The notes: generated by a model from the letters alone, not told the origin. Counted from the first letter of the stretch, positions 1 through 11,870 are shown. The stretch is 64,000 nucleotides of DNA from Ceratotherium simum simum (GCF_000283155.1 NW_004454210.1:2448884-2512883); one strand, 5' to 3'. Program-made: numbers and translations.

Positions 1-367
1 CTAAATTAGGTTTTTAAATTGTAAATTTTCTGATTCTAAGAATGATCTTCATAGAAAATATTCCATTTTTCTTTTAAAAACATCTACCTCCACATATCGT
101 ATGAATTCATTTATATGAAATGTCCAGAATAGGTCAATTCACAGAGACAGAAAATAGAATAGTAGTTTCCAGGGACCTAGGGAGAGATGGGGATGGGGAG
201 TGAATGCTTAATGGAGGTTTCTTTCTGGGGTGATGAAATGTTCTGGAATTAGATAGTGATGATCGCTGCACAACATTGCAAATATATTAAAAACCATCTA
301 AATTGTACACTTTTAAATGGTTACAATGGCAAATTTTAGGGTATGTGAATTTTACCTCAATTTAAAA
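1..367 (+). mobile_element. L1 3' end (5' part outside window)
   Basis: Typical mammalian L1 3' UTR wording: 'cacagagacagaaaatagaa', 'tagtttccagggac', 'ttgtacacttttaaatggtt', 'gtgaattttacctcaattt', followed by an A-rich end. No open frame. One of five plus-strand L1 3' ends in the first 9 kb. Confidence 0.8.
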
Positions 368-1010
368 AAATCCACCTCACCCTCGCCCGTCTAAAGCAGA
401 TTGTCCCAAGACAGTTCTATCTGCTCGTGCGGGCTGGGCCGAAGGAATGCAGAGTGGCTTTGTGGTAGATAACAAGAAGAACTGACACTGTGATGGCTGA
501 GACCAGACCCACAGTGCCCCAGACAACAGCCAGCCAGAGGGCTTCCTCTGGATCCTTGGGCATGAAGGGGCAGATAAGAGGCACAGAAAGGGCTAAACGT
601 GTCCGACCCCTCCATTAAGCATCAGAACAGACATGACTCAGTGCTCAAGGGATGATTAAAAGGGTTCAGCTGGACACAGAACTCATACTTGGGTTGGATC
701 TTAAACATAACCCGGTTCACCCCCACCTGTGCAAGACTCTCCAGGGAGAAGCCTTTGGTCTCCACCTGGACTGCTCGGCTTTTACAGAGTCCTGCCTGGA
801 CCATGAAAGCCCCTCAAGCCTCTGGAAACATCTCCCAGGACCCTGAAGTCCTCCTCCGAAGCTGAGCATTGTCAACGCCCTCCTGTAGGGTCACCCCTCT
901 CAGGCTCATTTCAAGAGCATGGAGAAGAGGAAAGCAGGACTCGAGCCAGGCTTGGGGAAGGATTTGGAGTAGAGAAACAACAGAGAAAGACAGAGCAAAG
1001 GAAAATCATG

Positions 1011-1242
1011 CAACATGGATGGGCCTGGAGGGTATTATGTTAAGCGAAATAAGCCAGACAGAGAAAGACAAACACTGCGTGATTTCACTCATATGTGGAA
1101 GATAAAGCAACACGTGGACAGATAGAACTGGTTGGTGGTTACCAGGGGCAAGGGGGGTAGGGGGTGGGCACAAGGGGTGGAGGGATGCATTTATATGGTG
1201 ACTGACAAACAATAATATACAACAAAAATTTCACAATAAAAA
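1011..1242 (+). mobile_element. Short 5'-truncated L1 3' end with 14-bp target-site duplication
   Basis: Starts 'caacatggatgggcctggag', contains 'gaaataagccagacagag' and 'ggtggttaccaggggcaagg', and ends in an A-tract. It is flanked by identical AAAGGAAAATCATG at 997-1010 and 1243-1256, the TSD of L1 endonuclease-type insertion. Perfect flanks suggest a fairly recent insertion in the equid lineage. Confidence 0.82.
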
Positions 1243-1950
1243 AAAGGAAAATCATGGAGAAAGAAACATCTGAGGGAGAGAGGCGAGAGGGGCTCGGTAG
1301 ATTCTAAGGCAATTATGTTGAGAATGCTTGCTGAGCCTCAGGGGGTCCCCTCAGAGATTCTGATAACCTCCGGCAGTGGGAGAGGGTGAGCTCCCAACCC
1401 TCCCCTCACCATCTGTCACAAATCACTGATGTAGGAAAAGAAGGTGGACTTCGGAAGGATGCAGACCACCATAGAACACATTTTCTGTGAGACCTGAGGG
1501 CAGCGGTTCTCAAACATTTTGGTCACAGAATGGCAGCCTTCAAAATTATCGAGGACCTCAAAGACCCTTTATTGAGGTGACTTGTATCTATTGACTTTTA
1601 CTGTATCAGAAATTAAAACTGAAGCATTTCAAAATATCTATTTAATAATTAATTTTAAATTAACAATAGTAAAACCAAAACTTGTTAACGTGACATATTT
1701 TTTGAAAAATAACTATAACTTCCAAAACAAAGGTAAAAGAAAAGTGACACTGTTTACATTTAGCAAATCTCTGTAATGCCTGGCTGGATTCTCATATCTA
1801 CTTCTACATTCAATCTGTTGAGACGTCTTGTTTTGATTGACTTCTACAAAGAAAATCCAACCAGATACACAACTGGAAAAGCAGGCATATTTTAATAAAT
1901 TTTCAGATACTTGTAGATATCCTTCTTTGATAGTACACCAAAACTCAACG

Positions 1951-2122
1951 AGTAATATTTCTTAAAGGTTAGCTGCAATGTGAAATCTGACACCAGATCA
2001 GTGAATATTTTGTACTCTGTTACATTAAAATCCATTAGTAACATTTCTTAAAGGTTAGCTGCAATGTGAAATCTGACACCAGATCAATGAATATTTTGTC
2101 CTCTGTTACATTAAAATCCATT
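1951..2122. repeat. Tandem direct duplication, 2 x 86 bp
   Basis: Units 1951-2036 and 2037-2122 both run from 'agtaa.atttcttaaaggtt' to 'ttacattaaaatccatt', with only about three differences. They fall inside the transposase region of the hAT fossil. The two copies are far more alike than the age of the element would predict, so the duplication is younger than the insertion. Confidence 0.9.
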
Positions 2123-2153
2123 GTTCTATCTTGCATTTTGAATGATCTTTTAC

Positions 2154-2432
2154 TCATGCAGGATTCTGTAACATCTTGCACTGCTCATTTGGAGAATTTT
2201 TGTTCATTGAGTTATACAGATCTTCCAGATGTTGGCACATTTCATTATATAATACCAGAAAATCACATTCACTAATATCACCATCAATCTCATCAGAAAA
2301 GTCATTAAAGACTGGGAAGCCAGAAGATACCAGTTTTCTAAAATTCCAACTTTTGTTTGAAAACTCAAATTTTATGATTGGCAACAAATGATAAACGTCA
2401 GTTGTTTTCCTTAAAATGGCAGGAGCACTCAA
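2154..2432 (-). pseudogene. hAT transposase C-terminal fragment, decayed
   Basis: The 92-codon open stretch includes NDFSDEIDGDISECDFLVLY followed by NEMCQHLEDLYNSMNKN. This resembles hAT-type transposases and the host proteins derived from them (ZBED/SCAND3/ZMYM6-like). The resemblance resumes at lower coordinates (MDFNVTE, FTLQLTFKK), but with stop codons and a duplicated segment, so no functional protein is made. It lies inside the DNA transposon fossil 1500-2985. Confidence 0.68.
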
Positions 2433-2984
2433 TCGTTTTCAAGGAAATGTCTGCCAAATGCCCAATGTGAAAAATCACGGTCAGTCATTCTTCCAAGTAA
2501 AAACAGTATTCCACGAAAAAAAAGAAAAAGTAGCTAGTTCAGCTTGCAACTCAAGCAGCCCCTCGAGTGCTTTGCTTGCAACAATGGTCATTCTTCAGTG
2601 TGCAGCAGAAGTGCTCTATGCATACTTCCCATCTCAACACACAAAATATCACAAACACGTGTACTCAAGGATCAAGATTAATATAATTAATAATTTTATT
2701 GCTTTATCAAGAACATTCTTCAACGAAATTGGCTTTTTTTTTTTTAACTGTGAGTACAGGAGGGTGAAGAATACAATGACTAGTACAATTTGGTGCCAAG
2801 GCCTTCATAGTATTAAAGCACTAGTAGTTTCACCTTCCATCGCTATTGTACCATTAGTGCAAATGCTGACACAGTGAAAAAGGCAAATAGCATCTTAGTG
2901 TTATTGTGAAAACAGTTTTGACCTTGCTGACCTGCTCAAAGAGTCTTAGGGATTCCCCAGGGCCCATGGAACATACTTGAAACT

Positions 2985-3125
2985 CTTAGGAAATTCATTT
3001 CAGCCTTCATTTTCTCATCCGTTAAGGTCATAGTAACACCTCCCCACAGAGTTGTCGTGAAAAGTAAACAAAATAGGAGGAATGAGGTGCCAGGCACATA
3101 GCACACTGATTAAATGTGCCTCTCT
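2985..3125 (+). mobile_element. MIR SINE 3' part
   Basis: Sequence such as 'ttttctcatccgttaaggtc' and 'aggtgccaggcacatagcac' follows the MIR consensus from its core to its tail. Diverged and ancient. Confidence 0.6.
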
Positions 3126-3644
3126 GTGCCCCACTCTGATGCATCTAATGAACTCCTACTGACTCTTCAATACCCAGCTCAGTTGACTCCCCCCTGATAA
3201 GCCTCCCCTGACTTTCCCAGACAGAGAGGGTTGCACACTGTGACCACACGTATCAGACCAGCAGGTACCTGTGTGTGTCTATGTCTGTGTTGCTGACTGG
3301 TCTCACAGAAGACAGACACCATGACTCACCACGTTAGTAACCCTACTATAGAGCGAGGTACCTAGTAATTAGGTGCTGAATGAATGGGTCCTTCTCTTTC
3401 CCAAGTTGGCTGCAAGTTCACTTCCTCACCAGAGGATAGAACCACTGTTCTCAGGGAACTCCATAAGACTGAATTAACAAGATGGCTGTGTGTCAACAAA
3501 CAGAGGGGATGAAAGGAGGCACAATGGGAGTGAGGTGTCCTGAGAGGGGCACCAGATATCTTCTCAAAGTTGATCCAGGCCTGCACTGGCCAAACCACTC
3601 TGATCCTCCCGTGGGCTATGTTAGTGTGGTTCCGGCAAGGGTTA

Positions 3645-3800
3645 AATACACAGCTTTGGAGTCATTCAAGTAACAGCCACTACTGTGTAACCTTAGGTAG
3701 GGCTTACAACCTCTCTAGATCTTAGCTCCCTCAGCAGTAAATTGATGATAATAATACTAGTGTCTACTTTATGGAATTTCAAGGAGACATGAGATGCTAT
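3645..3800 (+). mobile_element. MIR SINE
   Basis: Contains 'ctttggagtcattcaag', 'tgtgtaaccttaggtagggc', 'ctcagcagtaaattgatgat' and 'aataatactagtgtctactt', in MIR order. Diverged copy. Confidence 0.65.
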
Positions 3801-5160
3801 CTAAGTGTCCACTTCCCCTCCCATATCGCAGATCAACTTCCCATGACCTACAGCAGTGACATGGAAAATTCCATCTGCAGCTTCTCTTGAGCTGTAAAAT
3901 TGGAAACTCATTTCCTGGTGCTCCTGGCTCATATTAATTGAGCACCGTCTATTCACCCATCCCTGTGCGTTGTCTTTTAAACGTTTTCTACTTCCTGCCT
4001 TCCCTGCAGATGAGGAGAACAAGGACCCTCGATGAGATGTCACTAAGTCCTGGTTAGAAGCACCAACGCTGGGACTCTCTGGATGACACTGAGGGAGGGT
4101 CATTGATGGATGCTACAGCCCCAAAGAGGAGCAGCAAAGAAACGAAACATTAACCCAGCACAATGACATGACTTATAGACACCAACGAAGGGGAAGGCAC
4201 ACTGCTAATTAGGAAACAGTTAAGAAAATGGCTCCTTTCTCATGCAGGATTTAGACCTGTCATCATAAGAGTAAGTACTATTACTTGAAACTTTTGGTTA
4301 TCTTTTCACATACATATTTATGTGTGTCTACTATCTCTTGATGTAAAATATATTTTTTGCTGTGGATAACAGTGCAAAAAGTTTGAAAATAGTGCCTTAC
4401 AGGAGGATCCTCAGAGGAGAACCGGAGAACAAAGAAATTACCATCTTGGCCCTTGAGTGGGGACAGCCAAGGTGTGAGGCAGGAATGATGTAGCACACCG
4501 TCCTGGTCCCCCACTGGAGCCAACTCCAATAAAGACCATGGGCTGTGGGAGGGGAAGTGGGGCGGGCCTCAGAGGCCGGAGCAGAGAAAAGGTAAGAAGA
4601 CAGCCCATCCTGCCCCAGCCAGCGCCTGGGGCCACCTGGCTGAGCAGTCTCCACTGGCGGGAGCCCCACACATCTCCTGACACCTGAGCATCAGACGTGG
4701 CCACGGCCTTGCATGAGGGGCCACAACACTGCCCTTCTGCTCACAACCTGGTAATGTCTACCCTCAGCACCCAGGGTGCTGTCTCCCCAGCGGCCTGGGC
4801 CCCAGGCCTCACTCATACCTTCAGGCCCATCTTATGGGAACAGGCCCCTTTCAGGGGCCCAGGAGGCTCATTAGCACCCCGAAGGCCTGGACCCCACAGG
4901 GGTTACAGTGTGGAAGGGAGCACCCCAACCTCTGGCAGAGCCAGCTAGCAATCTCCCAGTAGCCAAGATAGGACAGACATCCGCCCCACGATACAATTAT
5001 AAGGTCACAGTACATTTGGGAAGCAGACAAAATGCTTGTTTTTTGGATGACAATGGAATCTTTGGTGCTGGTGGGATCATAGAGAAGACAACCACTACAG
5101 CCAGGATTTTCACCAAGGCTGTAACATGGGAGGTTTTTACACCTGTCAAAAGAGGGTTTA

Positions 5161-5380
5161 GGGCCGGCCCCGTGGCTTAGCGGTTGGGTGCGCGCGCTCC
5201 GCTGCTGGCGGCCCAGGTTCGGATCCTGGGTGCGCGCCGGCACACCGCTCCTCCGGCCATGCTGAGGCCGTGTCCCACATGCAGCAGCTAGAAGGATGTG
5301 CAGCTGTGACAGACAACTATCTACTGGGACTTTGGGGGAAAAATAAATAAATAAAATCTTTAAAAAAAAAAAAAAAAAAA
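5161..5380 (+). mobile_element. ERE (equine tRNA-derived SINE), full length
   Basis: Head 'gggccggccccgtggcttag', tRNA-like B box 'ggttcggatcc', body to 'tatctactgggactttgggg', then an A-rich tail. Flanked by AAAAGAGGGTTTA at 5148-5160 and 5377-5389. ERE SINEs are known only from horses and their relatives, so these copies identify the host group. Confidence 0.93.
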
Positions 5381-5424
5381 GAGGGTTTAAAGAAAAGCTG
5401 AGACGTATTGGCCCATTTCCCATT

Positions 5425-5875
5425 GCGTCTCAAAAGCACCAAGGCCCAAGTGTCCATCGACGGATGAATGGATAAACAGAACGTGGGATACCCACACAAC
5501 GGACTATCATTCAGCCTTAAAAGGAAGGAATTTCTGACACATGCTACCACTTGAATGATCCTTGAAGACATTATGCTACATGAAATAAGCCAGACACAAA
5601 AGGAAAATGTTATATGATTCCACTTATATGAGGTACCTAGAATAGTCAAATTCGTAGAGACAGCAAATAGAACACAGGCGTAGGGAGTAATGAGGAGTTA
5701 GTGTTTAATGGGTATGGAGTTTCAGATTGGGATGATGAAAAAGTTCTAGAGATGGATGGTGGTGATGTTTATACAATAATGTGAATGTACTTAATGCCAC
5801 TGAATTGTACACTTAAAAATGGTTAAAATGGTAAATTTTACGTTATGTATATTTTACTACAATGAAAAAAAAATT
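5425..5875 (+). mobile_element. L1 3' end
   Basis: Reads 'gcaccaaggcccaagtgtcc', 'gaaataagccagacacaaaa', 'cacttatatgaggtacctag', 'ttgtacacttaaaaatggtt' and an A-rich end. This is the standard ORF2 3' end plus 3' UTR of old mammalian L1s. Confidence 0.85.
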
Positions 5876-6434
5876 TTTCTTAAAGCACCAAGAAGTGAAA
5901 CAGTTCAACACTAAGAATGAATTGCTGTCCCTAAAACATGGGGGACACTGACTCCCACGCAGGGGAATGATGGAAATAAAGGTGTATAGATATTTACCAA
6001 TACTGCTCTGTGCCTGGCACGGTGCTGGGGGCGGCTGCCACAGCCACCCTGCCCTCATATCCAAGTTGAGAAGGAAGCGGTCCCTGCTTCCTGGAGCTGA
6101 ACATATAGGGGACGTGGCCCGATATGGTGGTCTGCATGATGGCCCCAGTGAACCAGCCTCCTGGCACTCACATCTTTGCGTCGTGCCCCTTCACATTGAT
6201 CTGACCTGGTCCTGTGACTCAAAGTAGGACCAGCAGCTACTTCTTTCATGCCTTTGGGAGCCCTGAGTGGCTGTGTGAGAAGTCCAGCTACTTTGCTGGA
6301 AGGATCGTGCTAGAGGCCGCGTGGAGGGGGAGGGTCCTGAGGCTACATGGAGAGAGAGGCCCAGGGGTCCCAGCACCCCAGCTGGAGGGTGGTAGGAGTA
6401 AAGACAGGGAGAGTCACAGGCTGTTATAAAAGCC

Positions 6435-6870
6435 CAGCAGGGTCTCAAAGAGATATTCATATACCCATGTTCATAGCAGTGTTATTCACAGTAGCTAAAA
6501 TGTGTAAGCAACCCAAGTGTCCACTGACAGGTGAATAGATAAGCAAAACGTGGAATATACATACAATGGAATATTATTCAGCCTTAAAAAGTAAGGAAAT
6601 TCTGACACATGCTACAACATGGATGAACCTTGAGGACGTAATGTTAAGTGAAATAAGCCAGTTACCAGGGGTTTGGGCGGAGTGAATGGGAAGTTACTAT
6701 TCAATGGCCATAGAGTTTCAGTTGGGGAAGATGAAAGAGTTCTGGAGATGAATGGTAGTGAAAGTTGCACAACAATGTGAATGTACTTAATACCACTGAA
6801 CTGTACACTTAAAAACGGGTAAGGTGGTCAATTCTATGTTATGTGTATTTCATCACAATTTTTTTTTAAA
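6435..6870 (+). mobile_element. L1 3' end, internally deleted
   Basis: Same L1 3' end as at 5425-5875 ('aacatggatgaaccttgagg', 'gaaataagccagttaccagg', 'ctgtacacttaaaaacgggt'), but about 80 bp shorter between 'ataagcca' and 'gttaccagg'. Ends in a T-rich/A-rich junction near 6870. Confidence 0.82.
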
Positions 6871-7720
6871 GTCCAGGTGAGAGATGGTGAGGACACAGGT
6901 GGTGGGGCTGGGGTCTACTGTCCAGTGTCTGTGTGGGGAAGGGGGCAGGGCGAGGAGCAGAGGATGTCTCAGTTCTGACAGGGGTGCATGGGCAGCTGGT
7001 GGTGCCATTCCTCTGAAGAGGGAGCAGAGAGAAGGAGAGAAGATGGGGTGTTTCGGACCCCCAGAGAGAGAGAGGCAGGCTGTTTCTGCCCAGGAGTCAG
7101 GTGACAGGACTCACGTCAGAAGTGGCAGGGCGCCTTCAGATCCTGTAGGCAGCCTCAATGCAGCCTCTCATTTACTCTGTGAATATTTACTGAGGATTTG
7201 CTCTGTGCTGGGCACTCTCTTGACATCTCATTAGAATACCCATCAGACAAGAAAGTGATAGAAATTCAAAGCGTCAGCAGACAACTACAGGCATTGGCAA
7301 CGGAAAGGACAAACGATAGCCCTAAACGATAGCCCTAGCTTCTGGTGAAGGAAGGCCTGCTTTACTTCTCGGCATAGATACCCCCTAACAAAAAGGCTGA
7401 GTAGACTCATAACTTTGATACTTGGCCCACCCTCTGCGCCCTGACTCAAGCCTGTACACCCCAAGAACAGGCAGCTGTCACTCCCTGCCCTCTCCAGCAG
7501 ACCCCTGCTCTTCTCACCCTCAAGAACTCCCACTCTGATCTCCATCCTTCTAAATCCTAACTGAAGCCTCACTTTCCAGGAAACAAGTGGCCAGGAAGGG
7601 GCAGTGGCATGTGGATATACTAGGACTGGTGGAACGCACTTGGAGAGGAGTAGCCTTTAGAAAGGCCAGTTAGAACTGGGGAAGATATCTGAACTGTCTA
7701 TGACAAAATATTAATATTCT

Positions 7721-7936
7721 TTTTTTTTTTTTTTAAGATTTTATTTATTTATTTATTTTCCGCAAAGCCCCAGCAGATAGTTGCATGTCATAGCTGCACA
7801 TCCCTCTAGTTGCTGTATGTGGGACGCGGCCTCAGCATGGCCGGAGAAGCGGTGCGTTGGTGCGCGCCCGGGATCCGAACCCGGGCCGCCAGCAGCGGAG
7901 CGCGAGCACTCAACCGCTAAGCCACGGGGCCGGCCC
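7721..7936 (-). mobile_element. ERE SINE
   Basis: Reverse-strand ERE: T-rich tail at left, then 'caaagccccagcagatagtt' to 'gctaagccacggggccggcc'. Flanked by TAATATTCT at 7712-7720 and 7937-7945. Confidence 0.93.
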
Positions 7937-8099
7937 TAATATTCTTAATATATAAAGAGCACTTGCAACTAACCAAGAAAAAGACAAATACCCCTGCCCT
8001 CTCAGAATGGGCAAATTAAAAAACAACTCAGTAAGAAATAAATACAAATAGATAATAACACTGAAATATCACAAATGCTATTTGGAACTTAAGAAACTG

Positions 8100-8560
8100 T
8101 TAAAGATTTGTGTGATAATGCTTTGTGTCAGCAGAATTATAAGAAAACAAGCCCTCATACTCGGCTGATGGGAGGGTAAAGTTCGTACAGATTTTCAGGA
8201 GAGCAGTTTGGGAAATGCAGCAAAGCCTTAAATTCATCTATAACCTCTGACACAGCAATGCCACTTCTGGTATTTACCCCAAGGAAGTAATTAAATATGT
8301 GGGCAAAGAGTCACCAGGATATTTCTCACAGTGACAGCATAATTTATGACACACTGGACATAAATATTAGGTAATTTTATATAACCTAAATATTCATCAG
8401 TAGGGCGTTAATTAAGTGAATTATGGTGCATCCATATAATAAAATACTATGCAGACATTTACAAAGGTTGCGTGGAAGAATATTTACTGACATAGAAAAA
8501 TGCCCCCACTCTATTGTTGAATGAATATGCAAATATGCAAACATTTAAAAAAAGATGTCA
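8100..8560 (+). mobile_element. L1 (ORF2 3' part) fragment
   Basis: Recognisable decayed L1 text: 'ctgatgggagggtaaagttc', 'cagcaatgccacttctggta', 'aatattcatcagtagg', 'atggtgcatccatataataa', 'aatactatgcagacatt'. No open frame. Confidence 0.75.
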
Positions 8561-8689
8561 GGGATATTACCTCTAGAGAGAAAGGCAAGGGGTCTGGGGG
8601 CTTCTGGTGGAGGGGTGGGACCAGCAAGGCTCTATTCCTTCACCTGGGTGATATTTATGGGTGTTCCCTTCATTAGTTACTCAGAAAAG

Positions 8690-8920
8690 CAGGGTTTCCC
8701 AGCCTTGGCACTGTTAACATTTGGGTCTGGATAATTCTTTGTTGTGGGTGTTGTGGGGCTGTCCTGTGCACTGTAGGATGTTTAGCAGCATCCCTGGCCT
8801 CTACCCACTAGGTGACAGTAGCACCCCGCCCCCTCCCAGTGTGACAACCCAAAATGTCTCCAGACATTGCCAAATGTCCCCTGCGGAACAAAATTGCCCC
8901 CAGTTAAGAACCACTGTATT
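8690..8920 (-). mobile_element. MER20 (hAT DNA transposon)
   Basis: Runs from 'cagggtttcccagccttggc' through 'ggtgttgtggggctgtcctg', 'gtttagcagcatccctggcc' and 'aaatgtctccagacattgcc' to 'aagaaccactg'. This is MER20 in reverse orientation with hAT-type inverted ends. An ERE has inserted at its very end. Confidence 0.85.
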
Positions 8921-9127
8921 TTTTTTTTTTAATATTTTATTCATTTACCCCTCAAAGCCCCAGTGGATAGTTGTATGTCATAGCTGCACATCCTTCTAGT
9001 TGCTGTATGTGGGACGTGGCCTCAGCATGGCCAGAGAAGCAGTGTGTTGGTGCGCGCCCAGGATCCGAACGCGGGCCGCCAGCAGCGGAGCGCGAGCACT
9101 TAACCGCTAAGCCACGGGGCCGGCCCG
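8921..9127 (-). mobile_element. ERE SINE inserted at the edge of MER20
   Basis: Reverse ERE ('caaagccccagtggatagtt' to 'gccacggggccggcccg') flanked by a 14-bp TSD, AGAACCACTGTATT, at 8907-8920 and 9128-9141. The TSD is made from the terminal inverted repeat of MER20, so the MER20 terminus is now present twice. Confidence 0.93.
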
Positions 9128-10016
9128 AGAACCACTGTATTAAAGCATACATTTATATTTTATGTACTTTACTTGGGTGTTAAATTTTGCAACCAAAATT
9201 GCTTTTTTAAAAAAGGGAAAAAAGGAATCTTGGAAGAAATATGTCAAATTGTTAACAAGTTAATTCAAATTGTCAGGATTTGACATTTTTTGGTTTTGCC
9301 TTTTTGTAATATATCCTTTTTTACACTGAGTACATATTCTGTTCACAAAAAGAAAACAGAAGACTATTTCAATGTTTTAAAGTCACTTTTAATGTTTAAA
9401 AAGCCGGGTTCAGAGAGCCCACTGCCCCTGCAGCCCACAGGTGAGTCAAGTCTGCCCCTCAGGAGTGTCTCTGCCTTCAGATGGTTCTATTAGATCCCTT
9501 AGGCTCCTGTCTGAAGTCCCGAGACCCCCAGGAAACAGAAGGGAGGGGAGGAGGAGATGCGGGGGAAAGGCTGGCTGGACAGACACCGGGAGGAAGAGAG
9601 GACCTGATGGGATGAGGGAAAAGGAAGAGACAGTAATGACGGGGGTGAGGGAGAGGGATGAGACAGTAACGACTCTCGGGTTTCTGGCTAGTGCGCCTGG
9701 GTGAAACAGGGTAGAGATTCACCAAGTGGGGACACAGGAGATCCGACTTTCAGGGAAATAAGATGTTTGAGCTCCCAGGGACCAGGGATCTGGGTTTGCT
9801 CTTGGGTGCATCCCCAGCAAGTCAAACAGCACCTGGCACATCATGGGCGCTCAATAAATATTTGTTCAAGGAATTAAATGCATGAAGGAAGGGACATAAA
9901 TAATCACATTAGAGGGTAGAAAATGAGCAAGGCAGAAGAGAAGTACAGATCTCTAAATGCTCTAGGAAATGAAAGCCACTCGTTCACGCAGATGATCAGT
10001 CAAAAATATCTACCAC

Positions 10017-10282
10017 GGAGTCAGCCCTGATGGCCTAGTGGTTAAAGTTCGGTGCACTCCGTTTCGGCAGCCCAGGGTTCGGTTTCTGGGTGCAGAACCA
10101 CACCACTCATCTGTCAGTAGCCATGCTGTGGCGGCGGCTCACATAGAAGAACTAGAAGGACCTATAACTAGAATATACAACTATGTACCGGGGCTTTGGG
10201 GAGAAAAAAAATAGAGAGAAAGGAAGATTGGAACAGAAATTAGCTCAGGGCGAATCTTCCCCATCAGAAAAAAAAAAAAAAA
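10017..10282 (+). mobile_element. Older ERE-family SINE (ERE2/3/4-like)
   Basis: Head 'agtcagccctgatggcctag', 'gttaaagttcggtgcactcc', 'ctagaaggacctataactag' and an A-tail, with the second 'gcagaaattagctcaggg'-type tail segment. More diverged than the ERE1-type copies. Flanked by ATCTACCAC at 10008-10016 and 10283-10291. Confidence 0.82.
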
Positions 10283-11451
10283 ATCTACCACAGCCCTGGT
10301 ACCCACGGTAGTTTTAGCTAAGTAGTTAATTAATATAAAAACAAAGGAGTGATAAGTATTCATTAATAGCCTCTGCCCTGAAGCCCTGAGACAGGGAAAC
10401 AAAAAAGTGTCCTCGGAGTCCAGCCTCCCAGAGCTCATAGTCTATTTCGGGAGGCAGGTCCTGAAATTACATCCAACGCTGGAATGCCCGGGGGGACAAC
10501 TGCAGGGCAAGGGGCCCGCCAGGCACGCACTTTGGACGGCATGTGGGAGCTAGGCCCCCAGTGCAGGCTGGCATCTCCACAAGCAGGCCACTGGCCCCTC
10601 TGTGCCATGAAAGGGTTGGGCTCAAGCCTTCTCACCCCTGACTGTGAACCCGAGATGTTTGGAAACGTTTTAGAAACACCTATCTCTGGACCCCTCCTCC
10701 AGAGATGTAGCTTCAAGAGAAGAGGGGACAGGGAGGTTGGCAGTGGATTTTCTTAAAGCTCCAACATGATTCTGAGGTGCAGCCAGAGTTGAGTACCCCA
10801 GCCTAGATCTGTCGATTCTGGGTCCGATTCTAACAGCCTCCTTCCCTAAGCATCAGCCCAGCCCCAAACTCCAGCAGGAACACCCCTTGTGGGGGGGTGT
10901 GGGGTCACATTACTTTCACCACTCCTCACATCAATTTCTCTCAAGGTGTGCTTCCAAAACGGCCTGCTTCAGGTAGGTGTTAGTTCTCAGGTCACTTAGA
11001 GCTGCTCAATGAGAACCTTTATGGAGGGGACCCAGAAATCTGTCTTGCCAGCAAGCACACTCTCCAGAGGATTCTCAGGCACAGTAAAGCATGAGGACCA
11101 CTGACCCAGACTGCGTAAGGCTCCCAGGCACGTCTGGAGGACAGCTAGAGGCCGGGCCAGAAAGCACTACAGAGCAGCTATGTGCACTCAGCCCTGGGCA
11201 TCCTGATGAACTGAGGCTGCTACCCTCAAGGAGTCACACGTCCCAAGTCTGGAGCCAAGTACTGAGTGCAGACCAGCTGGGGTAAGTGCACTAGCAGACC
11301 TAACAAGGTGCTGTGTGTCCAGAGAGGAGAGACTAACGATGGCCAGGGGAATCCTGGGGGCCTTCCTGGAGAAGGTGGCATTGCAGCAAGGCTTTGAAAG
11401 ATGAATAGACTTTGAACAGTTGGAGATGATACATTCTATTATTTCAGTTTT

Positions 11452-11870
11452 CCGAGGGGATTGTCTGCCAGCGCTGGTGGTTAAGATTCAGCACTCTCAC
11501 CATTGTGGCCCGGATTCACTTCCCGGTCAGAAAACCACACCACCCATCTGTCTGTCCGTTGTCATACTGTGGCAGTTGCCTGTTGCTGGGATGCTGAAAG
11601 CTGTGCCACTGGTATTTCAAATATCAGCAGAGTTGCCCATGGTGGACAGGTTTCAGTGGAGCTTTCAGACTAAGACAGACTAGGAAGAAAGACATGGCCA
11701 CCCACTCTGAAAAATTGGCCATGAAAACCCTATGAATAGCAGCGGAGCATTGTCTGATATGGCTACAGAATGTGAGAGGATGGCGCAAAAAAAGAGTGGG
11801 CAGGGTTCTGCTCTGCTGTACACAGGGTCACTAGGAGTCAGAATCGACTCGATGGCACTAACAACAAAAG
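11452..11870 (+). mobile_element. Composite SINE-like element with RTE/BovB-like 3' tail
   Basis: Begins with a tRNA-SINE-like head ('gctggtggttaagattcagc', 'cggattcacttcccggtcag') and ends 'ggtcactaggagtcagaatc', 'gactcgatggcactaacaac' and AAC/A repeats. The end segment resembles the 3' tail shared by RTE/BovB LINEs and SINEs mobilised by them. The insertion splits an older interspersed repeat at about 11100-11450. Family assignment is not possible by eye. Confidence 0.6.

Larger units (their letters stand above)
1500..2985 (-). mobile_element. hAT-type DNA transposon fossil
   Basis: The left edge reads 'cagcggttctcaaacatttt' and the right edge near 2950-2985 carries a decayed inverted counterpart, typical of hAT (Charlie/Zaphod-like) element ends. 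The minus strand encodes remnants of a hAT transposase (2154-2432 and further, with stops), so the element lies on the minus strand. I cannot assign the exact family without a repeat library. An internal 86-bp tandem duplication is present. Confidence 0.72.

Noticed and set aside
371..996. Possible DYSF exon 2
   Set aside because: Minus-strand frames here do not resemble the C2A sequence that should follow exon 1, and no AG/GT pair in the right phase was found.
2416..2877. 153-codon plus-strand frame
   Set aside because: Antisense through the hAT transposon fossil; no domain and no conserved features.
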